From assembly GCF_000067165.1 (NCBI RefSeq), contig NC_010162.1:7571001-7635000 (forward strand): a DNA stretch of 64,000 nucleotides. The letters run 5' to 3'. Below, one piece after another: positions 39,427 through 48,986 of this stretch; within the stretch, counting starts at the first letter, position 1; the number at the start of each line of letters is the position of its first letter. A model generated the notes under the pieces. That model searched no databases. It worked only from the letters and a program-made list of their open reading frames with translations, and had not been told where the DNA came from. This DNA comes from Sorangium cellulosum So ce56 (GTDB taxonomy: Bacteria > Myxococcota_A > Polyangia > Polyangiales > Polyangiaceae). Position numbers and translations under genes: made by a program.

Positions 39427-39591
39427 GCGGAAGCCGGCGTACCCATCAACAAGCTTTACGTGACGCTGATGAACGCCGTCGGGCGCACGGCGGAGGGCGG
39501 TGAGCCCGTCACGGAGTTTGGAAAGCTCGACAGCAGGGACGCTGAGGCCGGCATCACCAAGCCGGGCGAGCTCACCGAGCTCAAGGCCTGA
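39427..39591 (+). pseudogene. C-terminal remnant of a DUF1552-type protein
   Basis: One frame from 39427 to TGA at 39589-39591 encodes about 54 residues, including INKLYVTLMNAVGRTAEGGE and PVTEFGKLDSRDAEAGITKP. This resembles the end of DUF1552 proteins of myxobacteria and planctomycetes, which are partners of DUF1592 proteins. There is no start codon with ribosome site and a stop directly upstream, so it is a leftover. The intact DUF1592 paralogues lie 3-6 kb further on. Confidence 0.55.
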
Positions 39592-39601
39592 GGCGGGGCG
39601 T

Positions 39602-40531
39602 TCAGGGCTCCCGGCCGGGCGCGAGACCCACCGCTGCGATGAGCTCGCCCAGGCCGGGATCCGTCGCGTCGCCGGCGCTGCGCGCCGACTCGAACGGCCG
39701 CTCCCCGCGGATCCACGCGTCGGCGAGCGAGTCCGGCCCGTTCAGGAGCAGGTGCATCGCCGCCGTCAGCTCCAGCGGGCGCATGTCGAGGCGGAAGAGC
39801 TCGGAGAGGCTGAGCTGCAGGCCGGCGCTGATGGCGTGAACGCCGCGAATGGGCTCCATGAACGAGCGGCCCCCCACGCCGCGCGCCAGGAACGCGGCGC
39901 GCGCCTCGGGGTCCCGCAGCCTGGTCGCGCACTCTCCCGCGTCGAGCGAGTTCATCCCTCGACAGGAGAGCGGTCGAACCTCGTAGATCGAGCACCGCCC
40001 CGACCGCAGGAAGGGGCAGGGGTGGTCCGGCGAAAACCGCTCTGCCGACGGCAGGCTCCGCGTCCTATCGTGGCACCCGGACACGTGCTGAGCCACGCGC
40101 GCGAGCTCCGCGTCGGACAGGGTTGACCTCAGGTGGCCGGCGATCGCGAGCGCCTCCGGCGGAGTGACCCCGACCGATTGATGGCAGCAGTGATCGCAGC
40201 CCGCCCTGCACGCCACCGCGCCATCGGGCGCGCGCGCCAGGAGCCCCGCCGCGAGCCGCGACGTGGCTGCCATCGCGTCCCGCGCCAGCTCGACCGCGCC
40301 ATCCACGCTCGGCTCCCCGCGCAGGGCGGCATACGCCGTGTTGGCCGCGGCCGCCGCGATGTCGTTCTGCCAGGCCTCCCGGAACACCGGGCTCCTGAGC
40401 GCCACGCGCTCATGCCCGCTCGCGGGGTCGCGGAGGACCGTGAGATGCACGCGGCCCGCGGCGTCCTTGCGGGCGTCTCGCCCGGCCTTCTTTCCTGACG
40501 CGGGGCGAGGCTTGCCTTTCCTCTGACTCAT
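39602..40531 (-). CDS. YkgJ-family cysteine-cluster protein
   Basis: 309 residues. The cysteine cluster is in two parts: ACRAGCDHCCHQSVGVTPP, then CPFLRSGRCSIYEVRPLSCR with CRGMNSLDAGEC. This Cys pattern is the UPF0153/YkgJ (Fe-S or zinc) motif. The N-terminus is a Lys/Arg-rich tail; the rest is helical. The family's biochemical role is unknown; some members sit with methyltransferases. Soluble and probably metal-binding. It ends 10 bp after the DUF1552 remnant on the opposite strand. Confidence 0.87.
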   Translation of the reverse strand: MSQRKGKPRPASGKKAGRDARKDAAGRVHLTVLRDPASGHERVALRSPVFREAWQNDIAAAAANTAYAALRGEPSVDGAVELARDAMAATSRLAAGLLARAPDGAVACRAGCDHCCHQSVGVTPPEALAIAGHLRSTLSDAELARVAQHVSGCHDRTRSLPSAERFSPDHPCPFLRSGRCSIYEVRPLSCRGMNSLDAGECATRLRDPEARAAFLARGVGGRSFMEPIRGVHAISAGLQLSLSELFRLDMRPLELTAAMHLLLNGPDSLADAWIRGERPFESARSAGDATDPGLGELIAAVGLAPGREP

Positions 40532-40660
40532 GGTGGCCGGTTGCTGGAGGGTGGTTGCCGCCCGAGCGCTCGAAGAATCCGTAGTTTATCACCCCGCCGA
40601 AACGTCCGCCAGCCCTCCTACGCGTTAACCAAGCTTCCCGTCGCGTTCTCCCACATCCTA

Positions 40661-40688
40661 ACGTTTACGTTTACGTTTACGTTTACGT
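40661..40688. repeat. Hexanucleotide repeat (ACGTTT)n
   Basis: Four perfect ACGTTT units and a final ACGT, followed by degenerate copies to about 40712 (AACGTGGACGTTTACGTT). It is far more A+T-rich than its surroundings and lies between the YkgJ-like gene leader and the 3' end of selO. A simple-sequence tract of this kind can vary in length by slippage; no promoter is visible in it. Confidence 0.8.
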
Positions 40689-40765
40689 GGTCGTGAACGT
40701 GGACGTTTACGTTGGTAACCGACCGTTACGGAGACTCCCTGAGATTCCTCGCTGTCCGAGAATGG

Positions 40766-42238
40766 TCAGGTCCCGCAGAACGTGTATTGCACGCGCTCGT
40801 CCAGCTGCGGGGGCTCGCTCAGATGCGCGTTCTCCGGCTGATCGTCGTACGGTCGCTCGAGCACCCGCACCAGCGTCTCGAACGGCTCGAAGTCGTCACG
40901 CAGAACGGCCGCCTGGATGAGCGCCTCGATCCGGTGATTGCGCGGGATGAACGCCGGGTTGACGAGCCGCATCGCGCTCGCGCGCGCCTCCGGCGTGATC
41001 TGCTCGCGGGCGAGCCGCCGGCGCCACGACTCGGCCCAGTCGCGGAAGGCGCCGGGCTCCGCGAACAGGGCGGCCACCTGCGCGTCGGCCGCTGGATCGG
41101 CCGCCGACGCGCACAGCCGCCGAAAGAAGACCGTGTAATCGACGCCGTTCGACGCGAGCCGCTCCAGCAGATCCGCGGCGAGCGCGAGATCTCCCTCCTC
41201 CTCGCGCGCGAACCCCAGCTTGGCCCGCAGGACACGCGCGTGGGCCGCTACGAAGAGCGCGGAGAAGCGCTCCACGCGCTCGGTCGCCAGGCGGACGGCT
41301 TCCTCCTCGCCCTCGGCCAGGAGCGGCAGGAGCGCCTCGGCGAGCCGCGCCATGTTCCATTGCGCGATCCGCGGCTGGTTCCCGAAGGCGTACCGGCCGC
41401 CCCGATCGATCGAGCTGAACTTCTTCGCCGGATCGTACTCGTCGAGGAACGCGCACGGCCCGTAATCGATGGTCTCCCCGGAGATCGACGTGTTGTCGGT
41501 GTTCATCACGCCGTGCACGAACCCGACGCCGAGCCAGCGCGCGACAAGGGACGCCTGCGCGTCGACGACACGCTCGAGCAGCGCCAGCGCGTCGTTGCCG
41601 CTGCCCATCGCCTCGGGGTAATGCCGGGAGAGCGCATACGAAGCCAGCGTGGCCAGCGCCTCGCGGTCGTCCCGCGCGGCGAAGAACTGGAACGTGCCCA
41701 CGCGGATGTGGCTCGCGGCCACGCGCGTGAGCACCGCGCCGGGGAGCACCTCCTCGCGATAGACCGGCTCGCCCGTCGTGACCGCGGCGAGCGCGCGCGT
41801 CGTCGGCACGCCGAGCGCCGCCATGGCCTCGCTCACGACGTACTCGCGCAGCACCGGCCCGAGCGCCGCTCGCCCGTCTCCGCCCCGCGAGAACGGCGTC
41901 CGCCCCGCGCCCTTGAGCTGGAGATCGCGCCGCTTGCCGTCCCTGCCCACGACCTCGCCGAGCAGGATGGCCCGCCCGTCCCCGAGCTGGCTGACGAAGC
42001 TGCCGAACTGGTGCCCCGCGTACGCGAGCGCGATCGGCTCCGCGCCCTCGGCCAGCGCGTTGCCCGCGAGCACCTCCGCCCCCTCCGCCGAGGCGAGCTG
42101 CTCCGCGTCGAGCCCGAGCACCTCCGCGAGCGCGCGGTTCACCTTCACGACGCGCGGCGCGCGGACCCGGGCGGGGGCGACGCGCGCGTGGAAGCGGTCG
42201 GGAAGGCGGGCGTAGGTGTTGTCAAACGGGAGCTTCAT
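40766..42238 (-). CDS. selO: Protein adenylyltransferase SelO (YdiU/UPF0061 family)
   Basis: 490 residues. Diagnostic parts: FDNTYARLPDRFHARV at the N-terminus, AYAGHQFGSFVSQLGDGRAI, LQLKGAGRTPFSRGGDGRAA, HIRVGTFQFFAARDD, FVHGVMNTDNTSISGETIDY and YGPCAFLDEYDP. SelO has a pseudokinase fold that binds ATP in flipped orientation and transfers AMP to Ser/Thr/Tyr of proteins, linked to redox homeostasis. The C-terminus ends YTFCGT, with Cys in the place where eukaryotic enzymes carry selenocysteine. Length and motifs are intact. The gene stands alone. Confidence 0.95.
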   Translation of the reverse strand: MKLPFDNTYARLPDRFHARVAPARVRAPRVVKVNRALAEVLGLDAEQLASAEGAEVLAGNALAEGAEPIALAYAGHQFGSFVSQLGDGRAILLGEVVGRDGKRRDLQLKGAGRTPFSRGGDGRAALGPVLREYVVSEAMAALGVPTTRALAAVTTGEPVYREEVLPGAVLTRVAASHIRVGTFQFFAARDDREALATLASYALSRHYPEAMGSGNDALALLERVVDAQASLVARWLGVGFVHGVMNTDNTSISGETIDYGPCAFLDEYDPAKKFSSIDRGGRYAFGNQPRIAQWNMARLAEALLPLLAEGEEEAVRLATERVERFSALFVAAHARVLRAKLGFAREEEGDLALAADLLERLASNGVDYTVFFRRLCASAADPAADAQVAALFAEPGAFRDWAESWRRRLAREQITPEARASAMRLVNPAFIPRNHRIEALIQAAVLRDDFEPFETLVRVLERPYDDQPENAHLSEPPQLDERVQYTFCGT

Positions 42239-42385
42239 CGGCGAACCTTACGCGCGGAGGTGCCGCCGCTCAAGCCGCCGGAAGAGCCCGCCGCCAGGCC
42301 GCGCCACGGCGCCGCGGAGCGAGCGACGCTGCGCCGTTCGCGCGAAGGCGAGCGAACAGGCTCCTCGTCCTATCGTATTCCCGCC

Positions 42386-44104
42386 TCAGTTCCCGGTGAC
42401 GCGCAGGCGGAAAGAGTCCGTCTGGGTGAGATCGGCGAGCAGATCGAGGAGGGTATAACCGTCGACAAGCAGGTTGACGCTGAGCCCCTGAACGTCACAC
42501 GTGTCGCTCCCGTTCGGCTCCCGTCCAGTGGCAAAGGCGACCCACCGCTCGGCATAACGGCGCATGGCGGCCGGATCGGCGGCGAGCTCGTTCATCAGCT
42601 CGATGGGTGACGTGATCGTCTTGACGTTGTCAACGCCAAAGGTCACGTCAGCGGTCCCGTCGATGGGACCGCCGAGCGGATCGGTGGTCTGCACCTTGCC
42701 GACGGCGTCGTACCTCTCGAGCACGAAGCCCGGCGGGTTGATGTACGTGCCGTGGCATCCGGCGCACCGCGCCGAGGAGGTCATGGCTTCGATGGCCTCA
42801 CGCTCCGTGGAGAACGGCCCCGGAGGTCGCGGCGCCTCGCTCGCGCCGGGCACGGGTGCCAGGTCGATCCCGAGCAGCCTGTTGGCGACGAACGCGCCCC
42901 GAAGGATCGGGTTCGTGGCGTCATAACGCGAGTAGGAGCTCAAGAACCCGACGCGGGTCAAGAACCCTGGCCGCTCGTTCGGATCGAGCTCCACCCGCGT
43001 CAGATCCGCGCCGTAATCCGCCGCATCGAGCCCATAGAGCGGAGCGGTGTCCTTGTTGACGTAACCGACGTTGCTCAGGAAGAGGTCCTTGAACGACCCC
43101 CCCTCGAACGCCACCTCCTCGAAGAGGGCGTCCATCTCTGCCATCATCGGAGCCACCACGTCCGGGGAGTAGTCGGGGAAGCGGGTCGTGTCGTGTTCTA
43201 CCGCTCCCCAGCGCGACCCCGGGCGAATGTCCGCATAAGCACGATGGAATCGGGCCACGACCGGCGCCGTCTTCTCGCGGTCCTGGATCATCCGCTGCGC
43301 CTGCGCCAGGATCTGCTCCTTGGTGGCGAGCTGGCCAGCGTCGGCCGCGGCGTCCAGGATGTCATCTGGAATGGAATCCCAGAGAAGGACCGAGAGCCTC
43401 GCCGCCACCTCGTGGCTGGAGAGCTTGATCGCGCTTCCTTCGGGCTCCTGCGCCAGCTCAGGGCGCATGATGAACGAGGGCGAAGCGAGGAAGGCAAAGA
43501 GGATGGCCTCGGCGATCTCGTCGGGCGTGCCCTGGGGCTCCACCGCGGTGAGCCGCAGGAAGCTCTGCACCTCTTCTTCGAGCAGAGGACGGCGGAAGGC
43601 CTTGCGACCAAAGGCGACAATCGTGTCCTCCAGGCACCTGGACGCCGCCGGATCGCAGGCGAGGAACCTCTGCTTGTTCGGCCCGCCCATCACCTCGGCG
43701 GCGAGGTGCTCTGCGGCCGCGAGATAGCCGTTCCATGCGGGCTCTGTCATGTCCCCGTCGAAGTCGGGGACGAGGAGCGCGGACGGCGGGAGGTTGCCGG
43801 CGCTCTCCAGCGTCGTCACGCCGAGCAGATCCCGCACCACCGCGTCGTACTGCCGGTTGAGCAAGCGCGGGATCTGGGATGTCACCGGGATGCCGGGCAC
43901 GCAGGAATCCCCGCCTCCGACGCCCGATCCCCCCCCGACGCCGGCGGTGGTGCCGCTGCCGCCGCCGCTGTCGCGGCCGCTCCCGCTGCCGCTCTGATCG
44001 TCGCGGTCGGTGCCCTTGCCCAGGATCGTGATCCCGCACCCAGGGGCGACGAGCGAGAGCGCCGCGAAGCAGCAGAGCGAGGATACGGCGCGCCAGAGCC
44101 TCAT
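42386..44104 (-). CDS. DUF1592/DUF1588-family secreted cytochrome-like protein, copy B
   Basis: 572 residues from ATG 44104, which follows GGGAGGC at 13 bp like its paralogue. Signal with lipobox (LVAPGC), Gly-rich linker, then the chain of small domains of the family: DUF1587-like IPRLLNRQYDAVVRDLLGV, DUF1595-like FGRKAFRRPLLEEEVQSFLR, DUF1592-like EVAARLSVLLWDSIPDDILD, DUF1588-like TRVGFLSSYSRYDATNPILR, a single heme motif CAGCHGTYINPPGFVLERYD, and DUF1585-like YAERWVAFATGREPNG. In planctomycetes and myxobacteria these occur with DUF1552 partners and act outside the cell, possibly in polymer breakdown. Nearly identical in layout to the gene at 44303. Confidence 0.9.
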   Translation of the reverse strand: MRLWRAVSSLCCFAALSLVAPGCGITILGKGTDRDDQSGSGSGRDSGGGSGTTAGVGGGSGVGGGDSCVPGIPVTSQIPRLLNRQYDAVVRDLLGVTTLESAGNLPPSALLVPDFDGDMTEPAWNGYLAAAEHLAAEVMGGPNKQRFLACDPAASRCLEDTIVAFGRKAFRRPLLEEEVQSFLRLTAVEPQGTPDEIAEAILFAFLASPSFIMRPELAQEPEGSAIKLSSHEVAARLSVLLWDSIPDDILDAAADAGQLATKEQILAQAQRMIQDREKTAPVVARFHRAYADIRPGSRWGAVEHDTTRFPDYSPDVVAPMMAEMDALFEEVAFEGGSFKDLFLSNVGYVNKDTAPLYGLDAADYGADLTRVELDPNERPGFLTRVGFLSSYSRYDATNPILRGAFVANRLLGIDLAPVPGASEAPRPPGPFSTEREAIEAMTSSARCAGCHGTYINPPGFVLERYDAVGKVQTTDPLGGPIDGTADVTFGVDNVKTITSPIELMNELAADPAAMRRYAERWVAFATGREPNGSDTCDVQGLSVNLLVDGYTLLDLLADLTQTDSFRLRVTGN

Positions 44105-44302
44105 GACAAAGCCTCCCGGCATACAATCCCCGGAGGGCTTCCCCGCGATCACAATTTCGTCGCGCACGTCGGCCCGGCGCCCGCGTCGATGCGGTCGGTA
44201 CATGCGGCCAGCGTGGGGCCTGCTCGGCCGCGCTTCGAGGGAGCGCCGCGTCACGCCGAGCGCCGCGCCCCACCGCCGCCCGGGTCATGGCGTATTCCCT
44301 CC

Positions 44303-45997
44303 TCAGTTTCCGCGGACGCGCAGGCGGAACGAATCTGTCTGGGTAAGATCGGCGAGCAGGTCGAGAATGGTGTAACCATCGACAGACAGCTTGGCGTCGA
44401 GCTCATCGACGTCGCAGACGTCGTTCGTGTTCGGCTGCCGCCCGGTGGCGAAGGTGACCCACCGCTCGGCATAGTGATGCTTGGCCGCCCGAGCAACGGC
44501 GAGCTCGTTCATCAACTCGAGCGGTGTCTCGATCGTCTCGGTGATGTCCATGCCGAAGCGGACGTCGGCGGTTCCATCGATGGGGCCGCCGAGCGGATCG
44601 GTGGTCTGCACCTTGCCGACGGCGTCGTACCTCTCGAGCACGAAGCCCGGCGGATTGATGTAAGGGACGTGGCACCCGGCGCACGCCGCCGGGGAGGTCA
44701 GCGCCTCGACGCGCTGGCGTTGCGTCGTGTATTCGCTCGGAGGGGGCAACGGCTCCACGGCAGGCGGCGGCACCAGGCTGATCCCGAGCAGGCGCGAGAT
44801 GAACGCGCCCCGGAGGATCGGGCTCGTGGCGGCGTAGGACGAGTAGGAGCTCAAGAACCCGACGCGGGTCAAAAACCCCGGCCGCTCGGCCGGGTCGAGC
44901 TCCACCCGCGTCAGCTCCGCGCCGAAATTCGCTGGATCGAGCCCATAGAGCGCCGCGGTGTCCTCGTTGACGAACGCGACGTTGCTCAGGAAGAGGTCCT
45001 CGAAGGACCCTCCTTCGAACGCCACCTCCTCGAAGAGGGCGTCCATCTCCGCCATCATGGGAGCGACCGCGTCCGGGGAATAGTCGGGGTACAGGGTCGT
45101 GTCGTGACCGCGGGCTCCCCAGTGCGAGCTCTGGCGAATCTCCGCATAATCACGGTGGAAGGCGACCACGACCGGCGCCGTCTTCTCGCGGATCCGGATC
45201 ATCCGCTGCGCCTGCGCCAGGATCTGCTCCCTGGTGGCGAGCTGGCCAGCGTCGGCCGCGGCGTTCAGGATGTCATCTGGAACGGAGTCCCAGAGCAGGA
45301 ACGAGAGCCTCGCCGCCACTTCGTAGCTGGAGAGCTTGACGGCGCTTCCCTCCGGCTCCTCCGCCAGCTCGGGGCGCAGGATGAACGAGGGCGAGGCGAG
45401 GAAGGTGAAGAGGATGGCCTCGGCGATCTCGTCGGGCGTGCCCTGGGGCTCCACCGCAGTGAGCCGCAGGAAGCTCTGCACCTCTTCCTCGAGCAGAGGA
45501 CGACGGAAGGCCTTGCGACCGAAGTCGATGATCGTCTCTTCGAGGCACCCGGACGCCGCCGGATCGCAGCGGACGAACCTGGACCTGTTCGGCCCGGCGA
45601 TCACCTCGGCGGCGATCTGCTCGGCGACCGCGAGGTAGGCATTCCATGCGACCCCCGTCATGTCCCCCTCGAAGTCGGGGGCGAGCAGCGTCGACGGCGG
45701 GCCGTCGCCGGCGCTCGCCAGCGCCGTCACGCCCAGCAGATCCCGCACCGCCGCGTCGTACTCCCGGTTGAGCAGGCGCGGGATCTGGGACGTCGCCGGG
45801 ACGCCGGGGAAACAGGGATCCCCCCCGCCGCTGCCTGGGCCCTCCCCGACGCTGACCGTGGTTCCGTGGCCAACGCCGCCGCCGTCTCCACCGCTGCCGC
45901 CGGTGTCGTCACCCACGATCGTGATCTCGCAGCCAGCGACGATGAGCGAGAGCACCGCGAAGAAGCCGAGTGAAGGTACGGCTTTCAAAGGTCTCAT
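44303..45997 (-). CDS. DUF1592/DUF1588-family secreted cytochrome-like protein, copy A
   Basis: 564 residues from ATG 45997 with GGGAGGC upstream. It is a tandem paralogue of the gene at 42386, matching nearly line by line: signal and lipobox (LIVAGC), Gly-rich linker, IPRLLNREYDAAVRDLLGV, FGRKAFRRPLLEEEVQSFLR, EVAARLSFLLWDSVPDDILN, TRVGFLSSYSSYAATSPILR, heme motif CAGCHVPYINPPGFVLERYD, and YAERWVTFATGRQPNTND. The two genes are 198 bp apart and probably arose by local duplication. Their Gly-rich linkers differ most. The DUF1552 partner is only seen as a remnant at 39427. Confidence 0.9.
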   Translation of the reverse strand: MRPLKAVPSLGFFAVLSLIVAGCEITIVGDDTGGSGGDGGGVGHGTTVSVGEGPGSGGGDPCFPGVPATSQIPRLLNREYDAAVRDLLGVTALASAGDGPPSTLLAPDFEGDMTGVAWNAYLAVAEQIAAEVIAGPNRSRFVRCDPAASGCLEETIIDFGRKAFRRPLLEEEVQSFLRLTAVEPQGTPDEIAEAILFTFLASPSFILRPELAEEPEGSAVKLSSYEVAARLSFLLWDSVPDDILNAAADAGQLATREQILAQAQRMIRIREKTAPVVVAFHRDYAEIRQSSHWGARGHDTTLYPDYSPDAVAPMMAEMDALFEEVAFEGGSFEDLFLSNVAFVNEDTAALYGLDPANFGAELTRVELDPAERPGFLTRVGFLSSYSSYAATSPILRGAFISRLLGISLVPPPAVEPLPPPSEYTTQRQRVEALTSPAACAGCHVPYINPPGFVLERYDAVGKVQTTDPLGGPIDGTADVRFGMDITETIETPLELMNELAVARAAKHHYAERWVTFATGRQPNTNDVCDVDELDAKLSVDGYTILDLLADLTQTDSFRLRVRGN

Positions 45998-46080
45998 GGC
46001 AAAGCCTCCCGCCGTAGCAATCTCCGAGTCTCTCCCCCGGGATCACAATTTCGTCGCGCGTCGCTCCCTGCGGCCGGTGC

Positions 46081-47300
46081 TCAGAGCGAGAGGCCGGCGC
46101 CGACGCGGAGCGTCCACGTGACCGCGGGCACCTCGTGGATGAGCTGCGCGGGGCGCTCGAACATGAACGATCGCCGCACCAGCGGAAATTCCGGTCCACC
46201 TTGCGCGTCGATCCGCACGAGGGACCCGAGCGAGGCGGTCACGCGCGCGAGGAGCCCGAGGCTGGCCCAGGGGACGGTGCCCTCGTCCACGTCGGAGATC
46301 GCCTCGCCGACCAGCCCGGTGCCGTGAAGGAAGCCGCCCTCCGCGCCCACGCAGGGCCCGAGCGAGAGCCGGCGTGCCGGGCGGAAGAGGTCCGCGCAGG
46401 CGTCGACGCGGCCGATCCCGCGCAGGAAGAGGGCGCCGCCCGGCCCGGCGTCGACCGCGCCGGTGGCGGCCACCTCGGCAGCGACGCGGAACGCCGCGCC
46501 GAGGCCCAGATCGGCGCGCAGCTCGACGAAGGGCCCCCCGCCGAGCAGCGCCTCGGGGGCGACCCCGGAGGCCGCGCTCCCCTGGAGGCCGAGCGTCCAC
46601 GGGCGCTCCACGGGCCGTCGCGGCCGCGGAGGGAGCGAGGCCCCCGGCGACGGCGGGCGGCTCGGCGCGGTCGCGGGGCGCGCGGCCGGCGCCGGTGGGG
46701 CCGGCGAGGCGGCGGGCGGCTGCGGCGAGGTCCCCGCGCCCGGCGCTGCGCCGCTAGGCCGGGGGGCCAGCTGCGCAGGAGCGGCGGGATCCGCGGCGGG
46801 CGGCAGGCCGCGACGGGATCCTCGGCCGGCGCTGGCGCCCCGCCGGCATCCCGAGCCTCGCCAGCCTCCGGCGCCTCGGACGAGCGCAACCCGACGGCCG
46901 GCGGTTGCGGATCGAGAGACGCGGTGGGGTCGACCCGGAGGGCCGTGATGAGCGCCAGGGCCGCGACCACCTCGCCGCACGTCGCGCCGCCGACCTCGCG
47001 GACGCGCGCGTCCTCGCCTTTGCCGAGCGTGATCCGGCCGCGGCTCCTGCCCGCGCTCGACGTGATGCGCACGCGCACGTCGAGCGCCGCTTCGTCCGCC
47101 GCGGCGGCGCGGGCGAGGTCCGTGCGCGCGGTCACCTCGCGCAGGAACGCCCCGGCGCCGGGACAGCCGTCGTGCGCCTCGTACGCGATGCGCAGGCGCT
47201 GGACCTCCGCCCAGGCGTCACCCCCTGTCAGGGCGCCGGCGAGCACGACGACGGCTGCGAGCCAGCGCGGGTGGAGCACGGCACTCTCGAACGCACGCAC
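46081..47300 (-). pseudogene. Secreted protein gene with an apparent frameshift
   Basis: From ATG 47300 the first part encodes a signal peptide (LAAVVVLAGALTGGDAWA) and a domain containing AYEAHDGCPGAGAFLREV and CGEVVAALALITALRVDPTA. Near 46830-46770 the protein-like reading moves to another frame, which continues with Pro/Ala-rich linker and a C-terminal beta-rich domain (GGPFVELRADLGLGAAFRVA, CVGAEGGFLHGTGLVGEAIS) to the stop at 46081. In the original frame the text turns to Arg/Pro nonsense. The switch lies in a C-rich stretch, so a sequencing error is as likely as true inactivation. Combined length would be about 406 residues, typical for this myxobacterial family of unknown role. Confidence 0.6.
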
Positions 47301-47437
47301 GGCGCGGGAGGGTACACCGAGCCATCGTCCGCGGCGGCATTGCGATCATCGCCGTGCGCTTCTCGGGCTCGCTCCCCCCCATAGAGCCCCTGAGCGCCCC
47401 CGCCGAGGCGGGGCGCGCGGCCGCCCCCTGACCGCGG

Positions 47438-47863
47438 TCAGCGGCGGCGCGACGGCGGCGCTTCGGCGAGGTAGGTGAGCAGCTCGCTTTCGTCGTCGCT
47501 GATCAGCCGGTCGACGCCGTCCTCGCGGTTATGGCGCCGGACCTGCAGCGCCCCGGCGGGGGTCTGCACCAGGACGGCAATGCGCTCGAAGCCGCGCACC
47601 GAGGCCGTCCGCAGCCGCAGCGTCGCCTCTTCGAACTTCGGATCGTTTCGCCCCGGGGCCGCGCGGATATCGAGGAGCAGCGACATCGCCGTCCGATCCA
47701 CCGGGGCGAGCGCCGCGGTGACCTCCCGACACTTCTGCTCGATCTGCTCGATGGAATCGAATGGCTCCGCGGACCGCGTGATCCTCACGAGCTTCGCCGC
47801 GTGATCTATGCCAACGACGAAGTGCGCGTTGCGCAGGACCTCCCTCATGAACACCGCGCCCAT
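47438..47863 (-). CDS. Hypothetical protein, possibly STAS/SpoIIAA-like
   Basis: 141 residues from ATG 47863; an ATG at 47848 would give 136. The sequence MREVLRNAHFVVGIDHAAKL, then LVRITRSAEPFDSIEQIEQK and TAMSLLLDIRAAPGRNDPKF with FERIAVLVQTPAGALQVRRH has the strand-helix alternation of a SpoIIAA/STAS-like fold. No signal peptide. The start codon overlaps a TACAAT string that could be a -10 element. Role unknown. Confidence 0.65.
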   Translation of the reverse strand: MGAVFMREVLRNAHFVVGIDHAAKLVRITRSAEPFDSIEQIEQKCREVTAALAPVDRTAMSLLLDIRAAPGRNDPKFEEATLRLRTASVRGFERIAVLVQTPAGALQVRRHNREDGVDRLISDDESELLTYLAEAPPSRRR

Positions 47864-47998
47864 TGTAGCGCGCGGCGCGAGCGCCCGCGCCGCGCGGGTC
47901 CGCCGCAGCGCTTGGCGGCCGTGGGCCGCCTCACCAGCTGACGAGCGGAGCGCCCTGAGCCAGGCGGCCGAGGTCGAGCGGACCAGGCGCGTGCCGCC

Positions 47999-48937
47999 CT
48001 AGCACGCGAGCCGCTTCACCCAGGCAAGGACGAAGTCGCGGAACACCGCCACGTTCCGCGGCACGTGCCGCGCGCTCGGATAGACGAGGTACAGCGTCCC
48101 TGCGCGCTGCGACCACTCCGGCAGCACGTGGACGAGGCGGCCGCTCGCCAGCTCGGGCGCGGCGAGGACGCGCGGGAGCGGCCCGATACCGCCCCCCGCC
48201 CGGAGCAGCGAGCGGATGAGCTGGAAGTCGTCGGTCGCGATGCGCCCGGTCGCCATCGCGTCGCGCACCGCGCGGGGGCCGTCGACGGGCTGCTGTCCGC
48301 GCCGGGCATCGGGGAGGAACACCACCCGCTCGTGGTCGGCGAGCTCCTCGAACGCGCGGGGCAGGCCGCGGCGCGCGAGGTACGCCGGCGCAGCGAAGAG
48401 CTGCACGTAGGAGTCGAGCAGCTTGCGCACGACAAGCGAGGAGTCCGGGAGCTCGCGCGTCGCCCGGAGCGCCACGTCGAAGCCCTCGCGCAAGAGGTCC
48501 ACCCGGCGCGTGGACATGTCGACCTCGAGCGACAGCAGCGGGTAACGCGCCCCGAACTCGACGAGCATCTCTCCGAGGAAAGACTCCCCACCATCCGGGG
48601 GAGCGCTCAGCCGTATCGTGCCCTGGGGCTGCCCTTGATAGGCGTCGAGCGCCTGCGCCGCGTCGCGGAGACCGGCGATGTGCGGCGCCACGTCGCCGAA
48701 GAAGCGACGGCCCGCCTCGGTCAGCGCCACGGCGCGCGGCGACCGCTGGAGGAGACGCACCTGGAGGCCGTCCTCGAGCCGCGTCACCGCGCGGCTCACC
48801 GTCGACTTCGGGACGCCGAGCTGCTCCGCCGCGGCGGTGAACGACCCGAGCTCCGCCACCCTGGCGAACGCGGCGATCTCATCGAGCTGAGGCGCCCGGG
48901 CAGGGCGCGCTCGGGCCGCCGCGCGGGGGCTGGGCAT
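47999..48937 (-). CDS. LysR-family transcriptional regulator
   Basis: 312 residues, ATG 48937 with GTGAGG upstream. The N-terminal helix-turn-helix is AFARVAELGSFTAAAEQLGV with PKSTVSRAVTRLEDGLQVRL. The effector domain includes GTIRLSAPPDGGESFLGEML and FQLIRSLLRAGGGIGPLPR. It belongs to the CrgA-like LysR group, often next to a DoxX-type or quinone-reductase target. It is divergent from the DoxX gene with a palindrome between them, so DoxX is the probable target. Confidence 0.93.
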   Translation of the reverse strand: MPSPRAAARARPARAPQLDEIAAFARVAELGSFTAAAEQLGVPKSTVSRAVTRLEDGLQVRLLQRSPRAVALTEAGRRFFGDVAPHIAGLRDAAQALDAYQGQPQGTIRLSAPPDGGESFLGEMLVEFGARYPLLSLEVDMSTRRVDLLREGFDVALRATRELPDSSLVVRKLLDSYVQLFAAPAYLARRGLPRAFEELADHERVVFLPDARRGQQPVDGPRAVRDAMATGRIATDDFQLIRSLLRAGGGIGPLPRVLAAPELASGRLVHVLPEWSQRAGTLYLVYPSARHVPRNVAVFRDFVLAWVKRLAC

Positions 48938-48986
48938 GGTAGGACCTCACGAGGGGTGGACGGCGCCGATCGGGGGCTCTCGCCAG

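Noticed and set aside
42752..45973. Long plus-strand open frame over the two DUF1592 genes
   Set aside because: It mirrors the tandem paralogues on the minus strand, lacks a ribosome site and has no protein-like motifs.
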